From NCBI GenBank assembly GCA_021734835.1, contig JAIPIH010000003.1, positions 144,918 through 208,917 on the forward strand: 64,000 nt of DNA, in the 5' to 3' direction. Source of the stretch: Candidatus Cloacimonadota bacterium (GTDB lineage Bacteria; Cloacimonadota; Cloacimonadia; Cloacimonadales; TCS61). The number at the start of each line of letters is the position of its first letter. Position 1 is the first letter of the stretch. The translations under genes and the position numbers were made by a program. Shown here piece by piece: positions 26,607-34,451 of this stretch. Below the pieces are notes generated by a model that made no database searches, was not told the origin of the DNA, and worked only from the letters and a program-made list of their open reading frames with translations.

Positions 26607-27416
26607 ATGGAAAAAAATAATAATCAAGAACTAAGAAAGATCATTCAATATTCTTTTTTGGTTGTTACATTGATAATAGTTGTGTTGCTGATTAATGGCA
26701 TTTTATGCAGTGCTCATGGATTCTGCCCATTTTCTAGTGTTTGCTTTGGTGTATTAAGCTTAAATCCAGTTGTTGCTAAGTTACTTTACCCAATTGCAGC
26801 TGTAATTGGGTTGTTCATAGCTATTACCAGTATTTTTGTAGGAAGAAGATTTTGCAGTTATGTTTGCCCATTCGGTACTGTTCAGGAAGTGATATTCAAT
26901 TTAAATCCCGGAAAGAAAAAAAATAAACAGAACAATTTACCAACTAACTTACATAAACTTTTAAGTGGATTAAAATATATTTTGCTTGGAATAACGGTAT
27001 TAGCTTCGATCAAAACAGTTCAATATATCTATATGAAATTCTGTCCTGTTCTAGCTGTTTCTCATCCTCAAAATATCACGCTTTATTCAGTAATTACATT
27101 ATTTGTTATTTTTGGAATAGGATTTTTAATCAATCATTTCTGGTGTCGTTATTTATGTCCTTATGCTGCTTTAATGAATATCTTCCAATATTTTGGTAGA
27201 ATATTAGATATTCCTTCTAAAAAATTGCAGATCAACGAAAACAGCTGTATCAAATGTCGTCTTTGCTCAATGTACTGCCCGATGCAGATAGAAATTCATC
27301 AAACAAAACGGGTGGATGATGTAAATTGTACATTTTGTTTAAAATGTCAAAATATATGTCCAGATGATATGGGAATTATTCTAAAGCGACCCCAAAAAAG
27401 GAAAAAATTGGACTAG
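26607..27416 (+). CDS. NapH-like polytopic membrane protein with 4Fe-4S clusters
   Basis: 269 residues with about four to five transmembrane helices. Two CX3CP motifs, CSYVCPFGTVQE and CRYLCPYAALMN, lie at helix ends, as in NapH/NosR/RdxA-type proteins that move electrons from the quinol pool or cytoplasm to the periplasm. The C-terminal domain holds two 4Fe-4S motifs, CIKCRLCSMYCP and CTFCLKCQNICPDD. No nap or nos reductase genes are nearby. It opens a co-oriented block of exported ferredoxin-like proteins, which suggests that it passes electrons to them. The ATG lacks a clear ribosome site. Confidence 0.88.
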   Translation: MEKNNNQELRKIIQYSFLVVTLIIVVLLINGILCSAHGFCPFSSVCFGVLSLNPVVAKLLYPIAAVIGLFIAITSIFVGRRFCSYVCPFGTVQEVIFNLNPGKKKNKQNNLPTNLHKLLSGLKYILLGITVLASIKTVQYIYMKFCPVLAVSHPQNITLYSVITLFVIFGIGFLINHFWCRYLCPYAALMNIFQYFGRILDIPSKKLQINENSCIKCRLCSMYCPMQIEIHQTKRVDDVNCTFCLKCQNICPDDMGIILKRPQKRKKLD

Positions 27417-27451
27417 ATATTGCATAATAAGCAAAAAAAATGGAGCAGGTT

Positions 27452-27982
27452 ATGAATAAATTAAAAATAATAATTATTACTCTATTAATATTATTAGCAA
27501 TTAATATTTTCTCAAATTTTAATTCAGATTTGGAATTAGATGAATATTCCGGAAATCTCAAACAAATAGCTGATAACTGGTATTTCAAATCCGGAGAAAA
27601 GATAATAGAATTATCCCTTGCTCCTGTAGATTTCTTTGAAAAAAAAGAGATTGAATTATCTTCAAACATTGAATTATCGATAAGTGGAAAAATGGATAAT
27701 GATGTTTTTGTTGTTTATTCACTTAAAATAGCTGAAAATGTAATCAATCTTAGAGATGAAAATGCCAAACCTCTTTGGGAAATTAAAAAATATGAAGTGA
27801 TACCAAAAAAATGTATAGGCTGTAGATTGTGTGTTCCGGCTTGTCCGCAAGGAGCCATTACTATGGTAAAAGGTATTGCTGTTATCGATCCTGAAAAATG
27901 CGATGGTGATGGAACTTGTGTTATTGGTGATGGGAAAAGATATAAAGGCTGCCCCGTTGCTGCGATTAAAATAAGAGAATAG
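27452..27982 (+). CDS. Membrane-anchored or exported ferredoxin-like protein
   Basis: About 176 residues from the ATG at 27452, which has GGAG six bases upstream; an ATG at 27440 would remove that spacing. One N-terminal hydrophobic segment (about 5-22) is followed by a domain without recognised family (about 25-115). The C-terminal dicluster ferredoxin has a canonical first motif (C121, C124, C127, C131 in CIGCRLCVPACP). The second motif is altered: C150-X2-D153-X2-C156-X10-C167, with an aspartate where a cysteine is expected and a long insertion before the last cysteine. It should sit on the periplasmic side of the membrane and accept electrons from the NapH-like protein 35 bases upstream. 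Confidence 0.82.
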   Translation: MNKLKIIIITLLILLAINIFSNFNSDLELDEYSGNLKQIADNWYFKSGEKIIELSLAPVDFFEKKEIELSSNIELSISGKMDNDVFVVYSLKIAENVINLRDENAKPLWEIKKYEVIPKKCIGCRLCVPACPQGAITMVKGIAVIDPEKCDGDGTCVIGDGKRYKGCPVAAIKIRE

Positions 27983-27997
27983 GGTACTGTAGATATT

Positions 27998-29794
27998 TTG
28001 AAGAAACTGTACATTTTGATTTCTTTTGCAAGTTTGATTTTCGTTGGTTGTTCTGATTCTTTGGATTATTCTACCAACATCGATGATAAACCGCGTATAG
28101 AATATTCAGATTGTTCAGGCTGCTTGGAATGCCTTGATTTATTTAGTTGTACTGAAAACGCAATAAAAATAGACCAACGAACTCAAACGGCATACATTGA
28201 TGCAGATCTTTGTGTGGGATGCATGGACTGCGTGAATCTTTTTGGCTGTCCGGAGAATGCCTTTACAATTAGCGCAGATAATATTCATCCTACTGAGATT
28301 AATGATATTATTGCCGTTTCCGATACAATTGGGAAATTAAATATCAAATTTACAGCAACTGGTGATGATTCGCTTGTTGGTAGTGCTTACAGATATGAAC
28401 TTGCGATTACGAATTCGAATGAAGAGTTGATCGAAAATGATTTTATCCCTCCAATTCCGCAAACTTCAGGGACTCTTGAGGATTGGTATTTAGAGAATTT
28501 GCCATCAGCGGTGTCGATTAATTTCAGTATTACCGTTTATGATGAGAATGACCTCGCCTCTGTGCCCTCCTCTGATTCAGTTTATATTTTGGGTGAAATG
28601 CTGGATGATATTGCTCCCGGAGTAATTGAAGATGTATTTGTAAATTCGGTTACAATGAATTCGCTGCTGTTAGTATGGACTGCTCCCGGAGATGACGGTA
28701 ATTACGGTTCTGCCAGCAGTTACATTATCAAAGTACACACAAATAATATTACTGAATCAAATTGGGATTTAATCGAAGCCTATCAGCAGAATCTGATACC
28801 TCAGGAAGCCGGTAATGAAGAGCAATTATTTATCCTTGAGCTTGATCCTACAACTGAATATTTTATAGCACTAAAGGCAATTGATGATGCAGAAAATATC
28901 TCCCTTTTATCAAATGTTGCGCAAGCTGTAACATCGAATGTCCCGGATGAAATTCCACCTTCAGCTGTTAACGATCTTCAGGCAGTTCCTACAGATGAGG
29001 TTGTGGAACTTAGCTGGACTTCTCCGGGTGATGATGATATGGAGGGAACAGCTTATAATTATGAGATTAGAATTTCACAAACTCTGATCACTGAAGCTAA
29101 CTGGTCAGATGCCGATTTACTTGTTGATCCTCCAATACCATTAACAGCAGGTACGGAACAAAACTATACAGTTTTTGGATTAGATCATCAAATTCAATAT
29201 TATTTTGCCATAAAAACTTTTGATGAAGTTGGTAATGAAGCACAATTATCGAATATACCTAACTCAGAACTTATTGTAGATATAATTCCACCTTCTGATA
29301 TTTTAGATTTGGCAGTTTACGAGGGTTATACATCCAACTTGTATACGATGAAGATAACATGGACATCTCCGGGCGATAATGGTACACAAGGAACAGCTGA
29401 TCATTATGAAATTAGATACTCTAATGCACCGATCAATGAGTCAAATTGGGAAAATGCTGCAATTTTTCCTGACGCGCCATCTCCACAGCCTGCAGGGAGC
29501 TCACAATATTGTTTTGTTAACGTCCTTAATCCGGCGGTTATTTATTACTTTGCGATCAAAGCATTTGATGAAAATAATAATGCTAATCAGGTTTCAAATT
29601 CTCCGGCGGGAAAAATCGTTTATCAAATTAATACAGGGGCCTGTCATAATTGCAGTAACTGTATTTATGACTGCGATGAAAATGCGATCTTACAGGGACC
29701 GGGATATAAATATATAGACGCAGATCTCTGTCAGACTTGCGGGGATTGTAGCTGTCCGTATAATCTCATCTATAAAGCAGTTATAGCATATTAA
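27998..29794 (+). CDS. Lipoprotein with FN3-like domains between two pairs of Fe-S motifs
   Basis: 598 residues from a TTG start. A lipobox IFVGC gives lipidated C18. Two cysteine motifs follow, C39-C42-C45-C51 and C72-C75-C78-C84, both CX2CX2CX5C. The middle (about 95-535) is a run of fibronectin type III-like domains, at least three of which share LxWTSPGDDG-like cores and YYFAIKAFDE ends. The C-terminus has two further motifs, C549-C552-C555-C559 and C578-C581-C584-C586 (CX2CX2CX1C). The protein looks like a surface or outer-membrane lipoprotein carrying iron-sulfur clusters at both ends of a rod. I know of no named family with this architecture. It starts 15 bases after the previous ferredoxin gene. 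Confidence 0.8.
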   Translation: MKKLYILISFASLIFVGCSDSLDYSTNIDDKPRIEYSDCSGCLECLDLFSCTENAIKIDQRTQTAYIDADLCVGCMDCVNLFGCPENAFTISADNIHPTEINDIIAVSDTIGKLNIKFTATGDDSLVGSAYRYELAITNSNEELIENDFIPPIPQTSGTLEDWYLENLPSAVSINFSITVYDENDLASVPSSDSVYILGEMLDDIAPGVIEDVFVNSVTMNSLLLVWTAPGDDGNYGSASSYIIKVHTNNITESNWDLIEAYQQNLIPQEAGNEEQLFILELDPTTEYFIALKAIDDAENISLLSNVAQAVTSNVPDEIPPSAVNDLQAVPTDEVVELSWTSPGDDDMEGTAYNYEIRISQTLITEANWSDADLLVDPPIPLTAGTEQNYTVFGLDHQIQYYFAIKTFDEVGNEAQLSNIPNSELIVDIIPPSDILDLAVYEGYTSNLYTMKITWTSPGDNGTQGTADHYEIRYSNAPINESNWENAAIFPDAPSPQPAGSSQYCFVNVLNPAVIYYFAIKAFDENNNANQVSNSPAGKIVYQINTGACHNCSNCIYDCDENAILQGPGYKYIDADLCQTCGDCSCPYNLIYKAVIAY

Positions 29795-29809
29795 TCTTTA
29801 TGAGGAATT

Positions 29810-30049
29810 ATGAAAACAAAATTTTTGTTATTAATCATCATTACTACCTTTTCTCTTTTTGCGATAACTATTAGTAATATTTTTGTAGAATCGAATTCTT
29901 GTGTGGGATGTGAAGATTGCATAAATGTATGTCCTACAAATGCAATTGAAATAATAAACGGGAAAGCAGTTATTGATGCTAATTTGTGTATAGATTGTGA
30001 AATATGTATTACAAGTTGCACTTATAAGGCGATCAGAAATAACAAATGA
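29810..30049 (+). CDS. Exported small dicluster ferredoxin
   Basis: 79 residues. A hydrophobic signal sequence (about 1-22) precedes a complete bacterial ferredoxin with CVGCEDCINVCP and CIDCEICITSC motifs, ligating two 4Fe-4S clusters. A signal peptide on a simple ferredoxin is uncommon; ferredoxins are normally cytoplasmic. The ATG has a GAGGA site. The stop overlaps the start of the next ferredoxin gene by four bases (ATGA). It probably shuttles electrons in the periplasm between the membrane and outer-membrane components of this cluster. Confidence 0.85.
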   Translation: MKTKFLLLIIITTFSLFAITISNIFVESNSCVGCEDCINVCPTNAIEIINGKAVIDANLCIDCEICITSCTYKAIRNNK

Positions 30050-30291
30050 AAAAAATAATCGTACTTACTATAACGGCAGTAATTCTTTTACTTTTCATAA
30101 GTTGTGACCGAATAAATAACCCGGAATATAATGTTGATAAATCATCTTGCAATTCTTGTGGCTCATGTTTAAGTATTTGTCCCAGAGATGCGGTTGATAT
30201 TGGTCAGGATGGAAAAGCAATAATTGATCAGACAAAATGTAATCAGTGTGGAAAGTGCATCGCCATTTGCCCGCAACAGGCAATATTTTAA
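30046..30291 (+). CDS. Lipoprotein dicluster ferredoxin
   Basis: 81 residues. A lipoprotein signal peptide with lipobox LFISC (C20) precedes a ferredoxin with canonical CNSCGSCLSICP and CNQCGKCIAICP motifs for two 4Fe-4S clusters. It should be tethered by lipid to the inner or outer membrane facing the periplasm. It overlaps the previous ferredoxin gene by four bases, so the two are translated together, and it lies 12 bases before a predicted outer-membrane protein gene. Confidence 0.87.
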   Translation: MKKIIVLTITAVILLLFISCDRINNPEYNVDKSSCNSCGSCLSICPRDAVDIGQDGKAIIDQTKCNQCGKCIAICPQQAIF

Positions 30292-30303
30292 AGGCACATC
30301 TTT

Positions 30304-31554
30304 ATGAAAAGAAGCTTTGGAATTTTGCTCATTGTTGTAATTTTGATTACACCTGTTTTAGCATTAACGAACTGGTCACAACTATCGTTAAGATATTTTT
30401 CAATTATTTCCGGGGATGGAATAGAGATCATGACTGGCGCATCTCAAGATGCTGATAAAATTAATACTAAAGGTAAATTAGGAACTTTGTATCAGCATGA
30501 ATTAACAGGAAAGATCAATAATAATCTCACTTTTGATATTTCTGTAGATATTTTTTATTCCGAAAAAAGCCATGAACTACGTACTTCCTTTCTTACAAAT
30601 AATTTAAATCTGGGTCTGCTTTATCGCGGAAGCAAGACAAATCTCATATTAAAATTCAGTAATCGTAATTATGATCCTAATCAGACTAATTATTTGAATC
30701 TCCCCGGCTTGAGCAATGATACACAACAGCAAAGTGTTTTTAATACCTATATGCAGTTTGATCATGATTTTGGTAAGGTTGATTTGGATATTTATACAAA
30801 TTTACGTGATCTTGAATATAAATATTTGGTTTATGAAGTTGATAACATCAGGGACGAAGAAGATGACGAATTTGAAACTTATTCGGCTAGTGATTATGAT
30901 TTATATTCTGATCTCAAGCTTTCGATGTCAATTTTCGAAAATCTAAAAATTTTTAGTAGAACTCAATACAAGAATGATTTAAATCCAACAGATCTTTTCG
31001 ATCAAATTAACTTGGGCGGTGGTTTCCAATATCACAACACTGCTGATCTCTTCAGTTCTTTAAAGTCAGAAGTGTATTATTATTATGATTTTTCTAAATT
31101 CAGGAATAATGAACTAGATCACAATTTAAGCATGAAAATACGATATACAAGAAGATTTCTAAATGGGTTTAATGGGTTTGTTTCTTATATTAACCGTTCA
31201 TGCTATGATACAGACACAGCACGAATTTATCGAGTATCGAATATGTTGAGACTACATATTATGTATTCTTATTTCCTTACTCATCAAAAAAATTCCTCTA
31301 TTCTTTTGGGAGTTAAATATAATGCGGAAAATGAAGGTACTTTCGGATTTCTGGAGCAAACTCAATATCTAATTAAGAATATTTATTCAACAGCAAAAGT
31401 TCAATACTCACCGGATAATTTCACATCCTATTCAATAAAATTGGAATTCTATCTTAATCCGTTACAATCGATATGGATAAAAGATGAATATCAAGATTTC
31501 TTCAATCTACAAAGGCAAAACTTATTGTTAGTTGGCTCTACCGTGATTTTTTAA
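30304..31554 (+). CDS. Predicted outer-membrane beta-barrel protein of the Fe-S cluster block
   Basis: 416 residues. A signal peptide ends near residue 21 (TPVLALTNW). The mature part is rich in Tyr, Asn, Asp and Ser, with repeated amphipathic strands (SLRYFSIISG, FDISVDIFYS, LNLGLLYRGSK, SVYYYYDFSK-like), and ends in LLLVGSTVIF with a terminal phenylalanine, as expected for an outer-membrane barrel. I recognise no named family and see no cysteine motifs or hemes. Its place between ferredoxin genes and a CcdA-like gene suggests a barrel component of an electron-transfer or Fe-S system at the outer membrane; this is inference. Confidence 0.72.
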   Translation: MKRSFGILLIVVILITPVLALTNWSQLSLRYFSIISGDGIEIMTGASQDADKINTKGKLGTLYQHELTGKINNNLTFDISVDIFYSEKSHELRTSFLTNNLNLGLLYRGSKTNLILKFSNRNYDPNQTNYLNLPGLSNDTQQQSVFNTYMQFDHDFGKVDLDIYTNLRDLEYKYLVYEVDNIRDEEDDEFETYSASDYDLYSDLKLSMSIFENLKIFSRTQYKNDLNPTDLFDQINLGGGFQYHNTADLFSSLKSEVYYYYDFSKFRNNELDHNLSMKIRYTRRFLNGFNGFVSYINRSCYDTDTARIYRVSNMLRLHIMYSYFLTHQKNSSILLGVKYNAENEGTFGFLEQTQYLIKNIYSTAKVQYSPDNFTSYSIKLEFYLNPLQSIWIKDEYQDFFNLQRQNLLLVGSTVIF

Positions 31555-31567
31555 TAAAGGACTAAAA

Positions 31568-32548
31568 ATGATTAAAACACTTATTGAAGGTACAATCCTG
31601 GGACTTACGACAGGTACTGCATGTCTTGTTACCTGTACACCAATCTATTTGCCGTATTTGATATCAGAGGATAGGAATCTCGGTAAAGGCATTTTGGCAG
31701 TTTTAGAAATATCAGCTGGTAGATTTATTGCCTACCTAGCTTTCGGAGCAGTTGCAGGTTATACAGGAGCACAAATTGCTTCTGTTAATCGTGAGTTATT
31801 TACTTCGATTGCTTACATTTTGCTATCAGCTTATCTGGTTCTTTCTGCTATCAGAACAAATCGGAAAGTAAAACATTGTCACGTTCCTAAATTATCCAGA
31901 TTTACCAAAAATGGGTTCATTCTTGGTATTCTCACTGGTATAAATTTCTGTCCATCTTTTCTTATAGCACTATCAAAAGCGGTTGATCTGGGAGGTGCCA
32001 TAAGTGGCATGCTGCTATTTCTAGGTTTTTTTGCCGGGACTTCGGTTTTTCTGATTCCGCTTGCTTTCATTGGTCAAATATCAAAAGTCAATAAAATGAA
32101 AATAATTGCACAATACGCTTCAATCCTTGTGGCTATATGGTTTACATTTGCAGGGATAAAAGGGTTAGTTCACTTTGCTGAACATCACAAATTAGAATCT
32201 CAACCGGCAAGATTAGTAGAGGCTTTTAATCCGAAAGTTCCATTGGCTGTAATTGCCTCTGATCCAAATTCGGTTTATTTTTCAAACTTACGGGATTCAT
32301 TAAGAAAATATACACCAAATGAAGTTCATTATTTTCCTTATAGTTCTGCAGTTCTCGACTCACTTAAAAGGTTTGATGATATTGTTTTAGTAATTGATTT
32401 AACAGTGGCTGGAAATGAATTTGATAATTACGATTATTTTCTAGTCGAACCGGATTACAATTTGTCCAGAATGTTAAAATTTATGAAATTCTATACTTTT
32501 AAAACTCGAAATCATTTGCATTGGGAATTTATAGAAAAAGAAAAATAA
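31568..32548 (+). CDS. CcdA/DsbD-like membrane protein with extra C-terminal domain
   Basis: 326 residues. The first 200 form about six helices of the CcdA/DsbD/TauE-related type, with redox-active-site-like cysteines: C19 and C23 in TACLVTCTPIYLP, and a further one in GINFCPSF near residue 125. CcdA-type proteins move reducing equivalents across the cytoplasmic membrane to keep extracytoplasmic cysteines reduced. That would suit the cysteine-rich exported ferredoxins encoded just upstream. Residues about 210-326 form a soluble domain without Cys pairs that I do not recognise. The start has an AAAGGA site, 13 bases after the barrel gene. Confidence 0.8.
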   Translation: MIKTLIEGTILGLTTGTACLVTCTPIYLPYLISEDRNLGKGILAVLEISAGRFIAYLAFGAVAGYTGAQIASVNRELFTSIAYILLSAYLVLSAIRTNRKVKHCHVPKLSRFTKNGFILGILTGINFCPSFLIALSKAVDLGGAISGMLLFLGFFAGTSVFLIPLAFIGQISKVNKMKIIAQYASILVAIWFTFAGIKGLVHFAEHHKLESQPARLVEAFNPKVPLAVIASDPNSVYFSNLRDSLRKYTPNEVHYFPYSSAVLDSLKRFDDIVLVIDLTVAGNEFDNYDYFLVEPDYNLSRMLKFMKFYTFKTRNHLHWEFIEKEK

Positions 32549-32563
32549 CTGGAGAACTTAACC

Positions 32564-33223
32564 CTACACTCCTTTTTTATCTTTATCCCAAATAATTTTG
32601 TGCAATTGTATCTGCATTCTAACAGGAAGTTTATCTTCTGTGATCCATTTAGCCAAATCTTGAAGATCCAACCTGTCAGAAACTGCTGAAAAAAGAATTT
32701 TGTAGTTTTTCAATCCATTCAAAAAAATAAAATTCTTTGCCCAATTATAATCAAAATAAGAAGAAAGCACAAATTTTGTCTCGTCTTTTGCTTTATTAAT
32801 GAAATTGAGATTACTAAGCAGGAAACTTTTACCTTCTCCACTGTCGGGGCATTTCACATCAATTATTTTCACTACATGATGCGGCACATCTTTGAGTGAC
32901 TGCGATCCGTTTGTTTCCAATAAAACAAAATACCCATTTGCGTCTAATTGGCTCATCAGCTCGTATACTTCAGATTGCAAAAGTGGTTCACCGCCGGTAA
33001 TTTCAACCAACTTTACAGGATCGTATTGCTTGATTTTAGTAATGATATTGTTAATGGAAAATTTTTCTCCACTTTCATAACTATATTTAGTGTCGCAATA
33101 ATTGCATCTAAGATTACAGCCAGATAAACGAATAAAGATACAAGGTAAGCCTGTGTAGGATGATTCACCCTGAATACTGCAAAAAATTTCTGAAACTACT
33201 AACACTTCATTGTATAAATTCAT
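32564..33223 (-). CDS. queE: 7-carboxy-7-deazaguanine synthase
   Basis: 219 residues, a normal length. The start region EIFCSIQGESSYTGLPCIFIRLSGC is diagnostic of QueE, with the radical SAM cluster cysteines C36, C40 and C43 in CNLRCNYC. VEITGGEPLLQ follows near residue 75. The enzyme converts carboxytetrahydropterin to carboxydeazaguanine in queuosine synthesis, in the cytoplasm. No other que genes are in the window. It is the last of three minus-strand genes, 18 bases after the amidohydrolase gene, and converges with the CcdA-like gene. Confidence 0.93.
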   Translation of the reverse strand: MNLYNEVLVVSEIFCSIQGESSYTGLPCIFIRLSGCNLRCNYCDTKYSYESGEKFSINNIITKIKQYDPVKLVEITGGEPLLQSEVYELMSQLDANGYFVLLETNGSQSLKDVPHHVVKIIDVKCPDSGEGKSFLLSNLNFINKAKDETKFVLSSYFDYNWAKNFIFLNGLKNYKILFSAVSDRLDLQDLAKWITEDKLPVRMQIQLHKIIWDKDKKGV

Positions 33224-33241
33224 ACTATGCCTTGAAGTTAT

Positions 33242-34450
33242 TTAATTAATATTAAAAGGTAAATATGGAAATGGTTTCTTGTATCCGAGCTGTTTATTAA
33301 AAGAAGCAACGATTTTCTCTGGATGACCTAAAACAAATTTATCATTTCTAAAGAAAAAATAATTGTTATGATCAACATCAAATTGTTTTAAAAAATTAGT
33401 GTTACCATAAATTGGGCTGCCTTTGTGGATCAAGAGTTCTATATCTTCCATTTTAGTAGAAAGTAGATTTTCAAATGGATCTTTTTTATTTTTCCTGATC
33501 AGAAGTAGATTTGATGTTTCCTTTTCGATAGTGCCGCAATCAGGAGCTAATTTAAGCGCCTTCACAGCATTGATCGTTATCATATTAAATATTTGTTTTA
33601 AGGGTATGTCAGGAAATTTTTCATGAGCAAATTGAAATTCTTCTAGAAGGTTTACTGAACCGGACATGGTGGAATCCGTTCCCAGTACAACATTTACTTT
33701 ATATTCAAGACAGGCATCAATATCAAGGGTTTTACCAATCAGATAAAAATTTGAATTTGGACACCAGCAAATAGACGCTCCTGCTTGAGCACATTCTTTG
33801 ATTTGATCCCTGGTTAAGGCTATTCCATGTATCAAAAGCGTGTTTGGTTTAAGAAGATCAAGTTTTTTTAATTTTGGGAAACATTCAGCTGCAGTTTTAT
33901 CTGTTCCTTCACCAAGATGAATAATAAAAGGTAATTTCCCGCCAGATTTCTTATATTCTGTTTGGGCATTTTCACCTCCCCACCAATTACCTAATGATAA
34001 AGAATGCAATTGAGTATATTCCTTCAAAACTTCGATAGGAGTATTTTGATAATACTTTGGTTTCTGCCTGGGGATGTGATCTTGAACGATTGTGCATCCA
34101 GAAAAAAGATTCTTGTATATTCCTAACAAAACTATTTGATAAGCAGTTGGATCAGTCAGATCAAAAGAACCATCATTTATCCAGATTTTATTTCGTTCCA
34201 GAAAAGATTCAGTTTTTTTCATATCTTCAACCCAAGCGTTTACATTTGTGTAAGTATGGCCAAATCCTGCTTTTGGGTACCAATTGCTGATCAAATGATC
34301 ATGGCTGTTTATGAAGGGCGGATAAGCTATAGAATTTTTACAATCAAAATGTTTGCCGCCTTGTTTTAATACCGGACTGTTAATTCTGATGTTTATATTG
34401 GTCAGTATTTTTTCGGAGTTACAAACACAAGAATCAACTAATAAGTTCAT
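33242..34450 (-). CDS. Amidohydrolase family protein
   Basis: 402 residues of the metal-dependent amidohydrolase superfamily (ATZ/TRZ, chlorohydrolase and deaminase-like branch). The metal site residues are present: the HDH pair in FINSHDHLISNW, histidine in IIHLGEGTD, histidine in LLIHGIALT and aspartate in LGTDSTMSGS. The substrate is not evident; deaminases and imidazolonepropionases share this layout. It lies one base after the ferredoxin-fused EtfA gene and is probably co-transcribed with it. Confidence 0.85.
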   Translation of the reverse strand: MNLLVDSCVCNSEKILTNINIRINSPVLKQGGKHFDCKNSIAYPPFINSHDHLISNWYPKAGFGHTYTNVNAWVEDMKKTESFLERNKIWINDGSFDLTDPTAYQIVLLGIYKNLFSGCTIVQDHIPRQKPKYYQNTPIEVLKEYTQLHSLSLGNWWGGENAQTEYKKSGGKLPFIIHLGEGTDKTAAECFPKLKKLDLLKPNTLLIHGIALTRDQIKECAQAGASICWCPNSNFYLIGKTLDIDACLEYKVNVVLGTDSTMSGSVNLLEEFQFAHEKFPDIPLKQIFNMITINAVKALKLAPDCGTIEKETSNLLLIRKNKKDPFENLLSTKMEDIELLIHKGSPIYGNTNFLKQFDVDHNNYFFFRNDKFVLGHPEKIVASFNKQLGYKKPFPYLPFNIN

Positions 34451-34451
34451 T

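Noticed and set aside
26607..27416. NapH of a nitrate reductase system
   Set aside because: No nap, nos or cytochrome genes are adjacent, and the following genes are exported ferredoxins. Only the family resemblance holds.
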